Shown piece after piece: positions 58,545 to 64,000 of a stretch of 64,000 nucleotides of DNA. The stretch is from Salegentibacter sp. Hel_I_6 (GTDB lineage Bacteria; Bacteroidota; Bacteroidia; Flavobacteriales; Flavobacteriaceae). Within the stretch, counting starts at the first letter, position 1; each line of letters opens with the position of its first letter. A model generated the notes under the pieces. That model had not been told where the DNA came from. It saw only the letters and a program-made list of their open reading frames with translations, and did not search any database. The position numbers and the translations under genes were made by a program. The stretch is from contig NZ_JQNQ01000001.1 in assembly GCF_000745315.1 (NCBI RefSeq), positions 1,984,001 to 2,048,000 of the forward strand, in the 5' to 3' direction.

Positions 58545-59339
58545 TTAATTACTGAATTTGTTCTCTATTTTGGCCATAAATCGCTCTTCGTAATCCTCTT
58601 TTCCTTCCCAGTGGTTATAATCTGGCTTCACCACCAACTGAATGAATTTTTGAGCTTCATCTAAAGAGCTAAAAGTATTTAATTGGGAAAGTACCCGGTT
58701 ATAGTCTGAAGAATTTCCGTCGAAAAGATTTTTTATGAATGAAAGTCGTTCGTTAAGCCCAATATTTATTCCTTTTTTCAACCTGTCGTTTACAGACTTT
58801 GGTCTTTGGTCTCTTTGGCGATTATTTAAAGGTTCGAAATCGGGAAGATTATCATAATCTACCCCAATATTTCTAAAATCGTTTTTAGACGCTTCGGTTT
58901 TTGGCTTTGGTGGCTCTTCTTCCATTTGAAGAGATTGCTGTTGTGCCGGCGGTGCCTGTGGTTTAGGATTTGCCTGTTCTATAAGCTCATCTACACGCTC
59001 AGCTTCCGCAGGCATTTGCGCTACAATATCTTTTATTTTTTCGGTATTGGGTTCGGTAATTGCATCGGCATCTTCGCGGTATTCAGTTCCATCTGGAGCA
59101 TAATCGTCACGTTCGTGCTGTACCGGTGCTTTAGCCTGAACTTTCTTTTCAATCTTAGGCGTTGGTGTAGCTTCAGGAGCCTCAAATGCCTCAAGATTTT
59201 TTTCAGTGAAATTCAATATAGAAAGTTGCTCATATAAGGTTGCCGCTTTTAATTTAAGCGCTTTGGTATCCAGGTTTTCCTTTTCAGAAATTATTTCTTC
59301 GGCAAGTTTTACTAACTCTTTTTTAAGTCTGTTTTTCAT
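58545..59339 (-). CDS. Conserved flavobacterial hypothetical protein
   Basis: The 264 residues show three parts: an N-terminal helical segment (about 1-55, MKNRLKKELVKLAEEIISEK), a disordered middle rich in P, Q, E and A (about 60-160, with PAQQQSLQMEEEPPKPKTEA) and a compact helical C-terminus (about 190-262, INIGLNERLSFIKNLFDGNS then LNTFSSLDEAQKFIQ). There is no signal or membrane segment. I have seen such proteins next to rsmI in related genomes but know no function. The C-terminal part could be a protein-interaction module. Confidence 0.6.
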   Translation of the reverse strand: MKNRLKKELVKLAEEIISEKENLDTKALKLKAATLYEQLSILNFTEKNLEAFEAPEATPTPKIEKKVQAKAPVQHERDDYAPDGTEYREDADAITEPNTEKIKDIVAQMPAEAERVDELIEQANPKPQAPPAQQQSLQMEEEPPKPKTEASKNDFRNIGVDYDNLPDFEPLNNRQRDQRPKSVNDRLKKGINIGLNERLSFIKNLFDGNSSDYNRVLSQLNTFSSLDEAQKFIQLVVKPDYNHWEGKEDYEERFMAKIENKFSN

Positions 59340-59474
59340 TTTTCAGCAATATTTATGAACCCACTTTTTATTTAAAGTCTCTCTCAAGTTTCAATATAAC
59401 ACTTACAAAAAAAGTGCCTTAATATGGTTTAATAACTTTAGTAGTTACCAACCGCTAATGGCTTGTATTTTTAA

Positions 59475-59482
59475 TAAATTTG
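59475..59482 (+). promoter_or_regulatory. -7 box of tdk-alr
   Basis: TAAATTTG matches TAnnTTTG. Start expected near 59488, giving a leader of about 47 bases. Confidence 0.5.
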
Positions 59483-59534
59483 TTCCACCTTTATCAAAAA
59501 GGGCAAGTTCCCATTTCGATTTGAAAATTACAAA

Positions 59535-60182
59535 ATGTTTCTCGAAAATACAGTAAATCACGAAGAGCAATTTGGCTGGATTGAAGTTATTTGCGGCAGT
59601 ATGTTCTCTGGCAAGACCGAAGAACTAATTCGCCGTTTAAAAAGAGCCCAGTTCGCCAAACAAACCGTAGAAATCTTTAAACCCGCCATAGACACGCGTT
59701 ATGATGAGGAAATGGTGGTTTCTCATGATTCCAATGAAATTAGGTCTACTCCAGTACCGTCGGCGTCCAACATCAGGATTCTTGCCGATGGTTGTGATGT
59801 GGTAGGAATAGACGAAGCCCAGTTTTTTGATGATGAAATTGTAACGGTTTGTAATGATCTTGCCAATCGTGGGGTAAGAGTGATTGTGGCTGGTCTTGAT
59901 ATGGATTTTAAAGGAAATCCTTTTGGCCCTATGCCCTATCTTATGGCTACTGCAGAGTATGTGACCAAAGTTCACGCAGTTTGCACCCGTACCGGAAACC
60001 TGGCACAATTTAGCTATAGAAAAGCGATTAATGACGACCTGGTTTTTCTAGGGGAAAACGAAGAATACGAACCTTTAAGCCGTGGCGCATATTACAAAGC
60101 TATGCTTAGGGAAAGGGTTAAGAAATTAGATGTGAAAGATGCCGAAGAATTGCAACCTAACCTAAATAAAAAGAATGCCTAA
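59535..60182 (+). CDS. tdk: Thymidine kinase (type II) lacking most zinc cysteines
   Basis: The 215 residues are a type II thymidine kinase: P-loop GSMFSGKTEELIRRLKRAQF near 22, GIDEAQFFDDEIV near 92 (catalytic Glu) and the lasso region KVHAVCTRTGNLAQFSYRKA, later EYEPLSRGAYYK. In most family members this region has two CxxC pairs that hold zinc. Here only one Cys remains (VCTRTG), and the second pair is replaced (LSRGAY). The rest is well conserved. It phosphorylates thymidine in salvage. It overlaps alr by 8 bases. Confidence 0.93.
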   Translation: MFLENTVNHEEQFGWIEVICGSMFSGKTEELIRRLKRAQFAKQTVEIFKPAIDTRYDEEMVVSHDSNEIRSTPVPSASNIRILADGCDVVGIDEAQFFDDEIVTVCNDLANRGVRVIVAGLDMDFKGNPFGPMPYLMATAEYVTKVHAVCTRTGNLAQFSYRKAINDDLVFLGENEEYEPLSRGAYYKAMLRERVKKLDVKDAEELQPNLNKKNA

Positions 60183-61281
60183 AGCCGAAGAAACCGTTCT
60201 GGAAATAGACCTTAACGCCTTAGCTCATAATTTTAAAACCATAAAATCGCAGTTAAAACCCGGCGTTAAATTTATGTCGGTTATTAAAGCTTATGCCTAC
60301 GGAAATGATTCTGTAGCAATGGCTCATAAATTAGAAGAACTGGGCACCGATTATTTTGCGGTTGCTTATACCGAAGAAGGCATTAGGCTGCGGGAAGCGG
60401 GAATTAGTAAACCTATTTTGATTCTGCACCCACAACCCGTAAATTATCCCGAAATAATTGAACATTGCCTGGAGCCTAACTTATACAGTGCAAGAACGCT
60501 TCAGCTTTTTATAGAGTCCGCTGAAAAGCAAAATCAGAAAGATTATCCGGTGCATTTAAAATTCAATACGGGAATGAACCGGCTTGGCTTTACTGAAGCT
60601 AACTATCATCATATTCCGGAGAAATTAAAGAATACGAAATCGGTAAAAATAGCTTCTGCCTTTTCCCATTTAGCAGCCAGCGAAGATTGGAAAGAACGGG
60701 AATTTACCCTTTCACAAATCTATAAATTCAAAGACCTGGCGGGTACACTTTTGGATGATATTGGTTACGAACCGCTTTTGCATCTTTGTAATACCTCAGC
60801 GATATTTAATTACCCTTCTGCCACTTTTTCTATGGTAAGAAGCGGCCTGGGACTTTACGGTTTCGCCAATGACGATAACCTCAACAAAAAACTTAAACCT
60901 GTTGGTACTTTTAAATCGGTTATATCTCAAATTCAAAATTTAGAAGAAGGAGATACGGTAGGTTATGGCCGTGCTTTTAAAGCCGAAAAAACTACAAGAA
61001 TAGCTACGCTTCCTGTTGGCCATGCCGATGGTATAAAACGTATATACGGCCACGGAAAAGCCGGCGTTTTTATTAATGGTGAATACGCTCCTATTGTAGG
61101 TAATGTTTGTATGGATATTATTATGATAAACGTTACCAACATTGACTGTAAGGAAGGTGATGAAGTAATAATCTTTGGCGGACCCCAAAATGTACCCGAA
61201 TTTTCAGCCAAAGGAGGAACCGTTTCTTACGAGCTTATTACCGGAATTTCCCAAAGAGTAAAACGGATAATTATTCAATAA
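60175..61281 (+). CDS. alr: Alanine racemase
   Basis: The 368 residues match alanine racemase: PLP lysine in FMSVIKAYAYGND near 39, KFNTGMNRLGF near 125, SMVRSGLGLYGF near 221 and the second catalytic Tyr in VGYGRAFKAEKTTRIATLPV near 262. It makes D-alanine for peptidoglycan. The start overlaps the end of tdk by 8 bases, so the two are translationally coupled, an order common in Bacteroidota. Confidence 0.95.
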   Translation: MPKAEETVLEIDLNALAHNFKTIKSQLKPGVKFMSVIKAYAYGNDSVAMAHKLEELGTDYFAVAYTEEGIRLREAGISKPILILHPQPVNYPEIIEHCLEPNLYSARTLQLFIESAEKQNQKDYPVHLKFNTGMNRLGFTEANYHHIPEKLKNTKSVKIASAFSHLAASEDWKEREFTLSQIYKFKDLAGTLLDDIGYEPLLHLCNTSAIFNYPSATFSMVRSGLGLYGFANDDNLNKKLKPVGTFKSVISQIQNLEEGDTVGYGRAFKAEKTTRIATLPVGHADGIKRIYGHGKAGVFINGEYAPIVGNVCMDIIMINVTNIDCKEGDEVIIFGGPQNVPEFSAKGGTVSYELITGISQRVKRIIIQ

Positions 61282-61347
61282 TTAAATGAATTTTTCTAGC
61301 GAATTATTGTGTAAATTGGTTAGTTACTAATCCAATCAGAATTTATC

Positions 61348-61782
61348 ATGAGTTTTATCCAAGATTTTAAAAAGTTTATGCTCAAGGGTGATATTATAGC
61401 CCTTGCTACTGCGGTGGTGATAGGTGCCGCTTTTAACAAAATCATCGCTTCTGTAGTGGCCGATGTGATTATGCCTATTATTGGTTTAATAACGGGAGGA
61501 ACAGATTTTTCGCAGAAATTTATCTCGTTAGATGGCGTTTCCTACGAAACATTAGAAGCTGCAAAAGAAGCTGAAGCCGCTGTAATTACTTATGGTAATT
61601 TAATAGATACCATTATTCATTTTATAATCGTAGCATTTTTTATATTTTTGGTATTACGGGCTTACGAAAAGACCAAAAAGGAAAAAGAAGCCCCAAAATT
61701 GGTGGAGCCAAAAGGTCCAACCCAGGAAGATTTGCTTACCCAAATTAGGGATGAGCTAAAAAAACAGAATAAAACGACTTAA
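61348..61782 (+). CDS. mscL: Large-conductance mechanosensitive channel
   Basis: The 144 residues match MscL: the N-terminal amphipathic helix (SFIQDFKKFMLKGDIIALAT), first membrane helix with AVVIGAAFNKIIASVVADVI, a periplasmic loop slightly longer than in E. coli, a second helix (FIIVAFFIFLVLRAYEK) and a charged C-terminal helix. It opens under membrane tension to release solutes on hypo-osmotic shock. It lies 66 bases after alr and is followed by a strong terminator. Confidence 0.95.
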   Translation: MSFIQDFKKFMLKGDIIALATAVVIGAAFNKIIASVVADVIMPIIGLITGGTDFSQKFISLDGVSYETLEAAKEAEAAVITYGNLIDTIIHFIIVAFFIFLVLRAYEKTKKEKEAPKLVEPKGPTQEDLLTQIRDELKKQNKTT

Positions 61783-61843
61783 AATTCTTAAAGATACGAG
61801 CACCGCTATACTGCTCATTTTAAATAAATCGTAATTTAATTAA

Positions 61844-61873
61844 ACCCCACAGGAAACTGTGGGGTCTTTTTTT
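61844..61873 (+). terminator. Intrinsic terminator after mscL
   Basis: A perfect ACCCCACAG (61844-61852) / CTGTGGGGT (61857-61865) stem closed by a GAAA tetraloop, followed by TCTTTTTTT. Confidence 0.95.
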
Positions 61874-61955
61874 AACGAAAAACACGAATTAGTTTAAAAA
61901 CAATAATTCTTTTCAATTTTAAGGGCTGAGACTATGTAAGTTAAGTTGGGGATAA

Positions 61956-61963
61956 TAAATTTG
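61956..61963 (+). promoter_or_regulatory. -7 box of asd
   Basis: TAAATTTG matches TAnnTTTG. Start expected near 61969, giving a leader of about 58 bases that contains the hairpin at 61990-62009. Confidence 0.5.
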
Positions 61964-61989
61964 CGGCTTGTTTTAAGAAGATTTAAAAG

Positions 61990-62009
61990 TTTCCCGTCTT
62001 CACGGGAAA
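61990..62009 (+). repeat. Hairpin in the asd leader, REP-like
   Basis: TTTCCCGT (61990-61997) / ACGGGAAA (62002-62009) with a CTTC loop. It has the same layout as the hairpin at 8587-8604 and may be a repeat copy captured in the leader. Confidence 0.5.
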
Positions 62010-62026
62010 GACAAAAGTTTAAAATT

Positions 62027-63016
62027 ATGAGAATAGCAGTAGTAGGCGCTACCGGGATGGTAGGCGAGATCATGTTAAAAGTTTTAGCCGAAAGAAATTT
62101 TCCGATTACGGAATTATACCTTGTTGCTTCAGAAAGGTCAGTTGGGAAAAAGATCAATTTTAAAGGAAAAGACTATGAAGTAATTGGCTTGCAAACGGCA
62201 GTAGATCTTAAACCGGATATTGCGCTATTTTCTGCCGGCGGAGAAACTTCTTTAGAATGGGCTCCAAAATTTGCCGAAAATGGAACAACCGTGGTAGATA
62301 ATTCTTCGGCCTGGAGAATGGATGAAACTAAAAAATTGGTGATTCCGGAAATTAATGCTTCAGAATTAACTAAAGAAGACAAAATTATTGCAAATCCTAA
62401 CTGTTCTACCATCCAGTTGTTGATGGCTTTAAAACCACTACACGATAAATATAAAATTAAGCGTGTTGTCGTTTCTACTTACCAGTCTATTACCGGTACC
62501 GGCGTAAAAGCGGTAGAGCAACTGGAAAATGAATACAAAGGTGAAAAAGGCGAAATGGCTTATCCTTATCCTATTCATAAGAATGCACTTCCGCATTGCG
62601 ATGTGTTTCAGGAAAACGGGTACACCAAAGAAGAGATGAAATTGACCAAAGAAACCAAAAAGATATTAGGAGATGAGTCGGTATTGGTGAGTGCTACCGC
62701 GATTAGAATCCCCGTGGTTGGCGGGCATTCGGAAGCTGTAAACGTAGAGTTTGAAAATGATTTCGAGGAAGGTGACGTTAGAAAATTACTCAGCGAATTT
62801 CCAGGTGTTACCGTGCAGGACAATCCTGATACCAACACTTACCCTATGCCTATTTATGCTGAAGGAAAAGACGATGTTTTTGTAGGAAGAATCCGCAGAG
62901 ATTATTCGCAACCTAAAAGTTTAAATATGTGGGTAGTAGCCGATAATCTTAGAAAAGGCGCAGCGACAAATACCGTTCAAATTGCTGAATATTTATTGGC
63001 TAATAAATTGGTATAG
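62027..63016 (+). CDS. asd: Aspartate-semialdehyde dehydrogenase
   Basis: I start at the ATG at 62027 (329 residues, MRIAVVGATGMVGEIM); the longer frame from 61946 begins before the predicted transcription start. The dinucleotide loop VGATGMVGEI is at 5-14, the catalytic Cys is in IANPNCSTIQLLMALKP near 129 and the catalytic His in RIPVVGGHSEAVNVEFE near 235. It makes aspartate semialdehyde for lysine (diaminopimelate), threonine and methionine. It is a single gene with a terminator that doubles as part of the next promoter. Confidence 0.95.
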   Translation: MRIAVVGATGMVGEIMLKVLAERNFPITELYLVASERSVGKKINFKGKDYEVIGLQTAVDLKPDIALFSAGGETSLEWAPKFAENGTTVVDNSSAWRMDETKKLVIPEINASELTKEDKIIANPNCSTIQLLMALKPLHDKYKIKRVVVSTYQSITGTGVKAVEQLENEYKGEKGEMAYPYPIHKNALPHCDVFQENGYTKEEMKLTKETKKILGDESVLVSATAIRIPVVGGHSEAVNVEFENDFEEGDVRKLLSEFPGVTVQDNPDTNTYPMPIYAEGKDDVFVGRIRRDYSQPKSLNMWVVADNLRKGAATNTVQIAEYLLANKLV

Positions 63017-63042
63017 GCTAATTCAAACATTGTTAAAAGAAA

Positions 63043-63072
63043 GAAACCGGCTTGTTATTATAGGCCGGTTTC
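63043..63072 (+). terminator. Terminator-like hairpin after asd, overlapping the next promoter
   Basis: GAAACCGGC (63043-63051) / GCCGGTTTC (63064-63072) form a 9-base stem with a 12-base loop. The T-run after it is short (CTACTTTTG). The -33 TTG of the next gene lies in the loop. Confidence 0.65.
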
Positions 63073-63081
63073 CTACTTTTG
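63052..63081 (+). promoter_or_regulatory. Strong Bacteroidota-type promoter of the gene at 63088
   Basis: TTG (63052-63054), a 19-base spacer and TACTTTTG (63074-63081) fit the full consensus. The start is expected at 63086-63088, at or next to the ATG, so the message may be leaderless. Confidence 0.65.
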
Positions 63082-63087
63082 CAAACC

Positions 63088-63405
63088 ATGAAACAAATTA
63101 GCGCACATATTAGCACTATCTTAAGTATAGTGATATTGGCAGCAAGCCTCCTTCCGGCTTTGCACGCGTTTGATCATGATATAATTTCTGAAAGCGATTC
63201 ATCAGTAATTAATATTACAAAAACCTCTATAGATTGCGATTTATGTGATTTTCAGGTTGCAAATTCTGATGCACCTTCAATAGTTACTTACGAGATTTAT
63301 ACCCCTCAAAAAGAAACGGTTTATGCTATTTCTTTGGCAGAAACTGTAAATCTTTTTCCTAATCGGTTATTTTCCCTTAGGGCACCTCCAGCTGTGATTA
63401 GCTAA
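63088..63405 (+). CDS. Small exported Cys/His protein, possibly metal related
   Basis: The 105 residues (MKQISAHISTILSIVILAAS) begin with a signal peptide or membrane helix, then HAFDHD and SIDCDLCDFQVANSDAPSIV, giving a CxxC site with a nearby His. I recall short proteins of this layout (signal, His-rich stretch, C-x2-C-D-F) directly before TonB-dependent receptors in Bacteroidota, some in copper loci. The next gene is such a receptor, 84 bases downstream. The start is the ATG at 63088, not the TTG within the -7 box. The role in metal handling is inference. Confidence 0.55.
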   Translation: MKQISAHISTILSIVILAASLLPALHAFDHDIISESDSSVINITKTSIDCDLCDFQVANSDAPSIVTYEIYTPQKETVYAISLAETVNLFPNRLFSLRAPPAVIS

Positions 63406-63489
63406 ATGAATTTTATTCAGAAAATTAAACTTTCTAAAAGTTAATTTTACTGAACTCCCTCTTTTTCAATTAATCACAGTATTTTCTCT

Positions 63490-64000
63490 ATGAAACAATT
63501 CCTATTTGTTTTATTACTTTTTATAATTTTCCCAATAACTATATTCTCCCAGCAATTAAGCCTGGAGGGAAAGGTTGTAGATGAACAAGAGGTAGCTCTT
63601 GAGGGAGCACATGTTCATATAAACAACAGGTTTGTCTTAGCCGGGGAAAATGGCACTTATCACATTGCTAATTTAAAGGAAGGTGAGCATCGCATCAATG
63701 TTTCCTATATTGGTTTTAAAACACTGGATACGCTAGTCTCGCTAGATAAAGATGCTGTGGTTAATTTTAAATTAAAAGAAGATGCGGCGGCTTTAGAAGC
63801 AATTTTGCTTAATGGTAATGCGCGTAGAAGATCTTCAGAAAATATAGAAAAAGTTAACAAGGAATACCTTCAGGAACAATTTTCAGGCTCGCTGGCCACC
63901 ACCCTGGAGCGCTTACCTGGTGTTAATGCTACTGAAATTGGTGCCGGCGCATCAAAACCTATAATTCGCGGACTTGGTTTTAATCGTGTTGCCGTTACCG
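63490..64000 (+). CDS. TonB-dependent outer-membrane receptor, N-terminal fragment
   Basis: About 170 residues lie in the window; the gene runs off the right edge. A signal peptide (ends TIFSQ) is followed by a carboxypeptidase-like beta-sandwich (LSLEGKVVDEQEVALEGAHV, then YHIANLKEGEHRINVSYIGF) and the plug domain start (SLATTLERLPGVNATEIGAG, then SKPIIRGLGFNRVAV). This order is typical of Bacteroidota TonB-dependent receptors. The plug motif IRGLGFNRV resembles receptors for metals or siderophores more than SusC-type polysaccharide receptors, but the substrate cannot be told. Confidence 0.9.
   Translation, partial: MKQFLFVLLLFIIFPITIFSQQLSLEGKVVDEQEVALEGAHVHINNRFVLAGENGTYHIANLKEGEHRINVSYIGFKTLDTLVSLDKDAVVNFKLKEDAAALEAILLNGNARRRSSENIEKVNKEYLQEQFSGSLATTLERLPGVNATEIGAGASKPIIRGLGFNRVAVT

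Noticed and set aside
61946..62026. N-terminal extension of asd from a TTG at 61946
   Set aside because: It would begin before the predicted transcription start and add 27 non-conserved residues containing a repeat hairpin.

Overview
The window is chromosomal DNA from a member of the Flavobacteriaceae (Bacteroidota), most like the marine Gramella/Salegentibacter/Zunongwangia group; the genus is an inference from gene content. The evidence is low G+C, Bacteroidota promoters (-33 TTG and -7 TAnnTTTG) ahead of many genes, few Shine-Dalgarno sites, a complete Bat/MoxR operon, an IPExxxVDY-type gene beside pyk and rnc, an OmpA protein with thrombospondin type 3 repeats, and a TonB-dependent receptor with a carboxypeptidase-like N-terminal domain. 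No rRNA, insertion sequence, integrase, prophage or CRISPR array was seen.

Layout. 1-6705 (minus): moxR, a DUF58 gene, a membrane protein, batA, batB, batC and the start of batD, the flavobacterial 'aerotolerance' operon. 6841-16000: a DUF4382 lipoprotein, a short-chain dehydrogenase, an AlbA_2/phosphatase gene pair, an acyl-ACP desaturase, a YkvA protein, an ALDH7-type dehydrogenase, 3-hydroxyanthranilate dioxygenase and a lipoprotein asparaginase. 16085-22281: a GbsR/MarR regulator followed by a complete RND efflux operon (adaptor, pump, outer-membrane channel). 22522-27110: thioredoxin, a run of small minus-strand genes (DUF5996, GNAT, YciI-like lipoprotein, CYTH, NAD(P)-binding protein) and DNA polymerase IV.

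27255-31536 (minus) reads acpP-fabF-rnc-(IPExxxVDY)-pyk, a fatty acid, RNA processing and glycolysis cluster. Divergent from it are purN and rnhA, then a PfkB sugar kinase and a long PurF-type amidotransferase. 35807-36511 holds no protein gene but three tandem copies of a short RNA unit, each with its own promoter-like box and intrinsic terminator. Next come sodA, an AddA-like helicase-nuclease, kbl, ompA and an AddB-like nuclease, an alpha/beta hydrolase, one tRNA-Ala(GGC), a MATE transporter and an enoyl-CoA hydratase family gene.

50242-53677 is the least characterised stretch: three tiny membrane proteins, a 2OG-Fe(II) oxygenase, queD, lpxH, an antitoxin-like gene and a Cys-containing unknown. 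53826-63016 is housekeeping: recJ, adenine deaminase, a uracil-DNA glycosylase family protein, rsmI, an unknown, tdk-alr, mscL and asd. The window ends in a small exported Cys/His protein and a truncated TonB-dependent receptor, possibly a metal uptake locus.

The best candidate for something undescribed is the triplicated small RNA at 35882-36438, whose terminator stems covary between copies. Next are several families of dispersed intergenic palindromic repeats, especially one ending in a TCGATTATCGAG palindrome that sits near gene starts.
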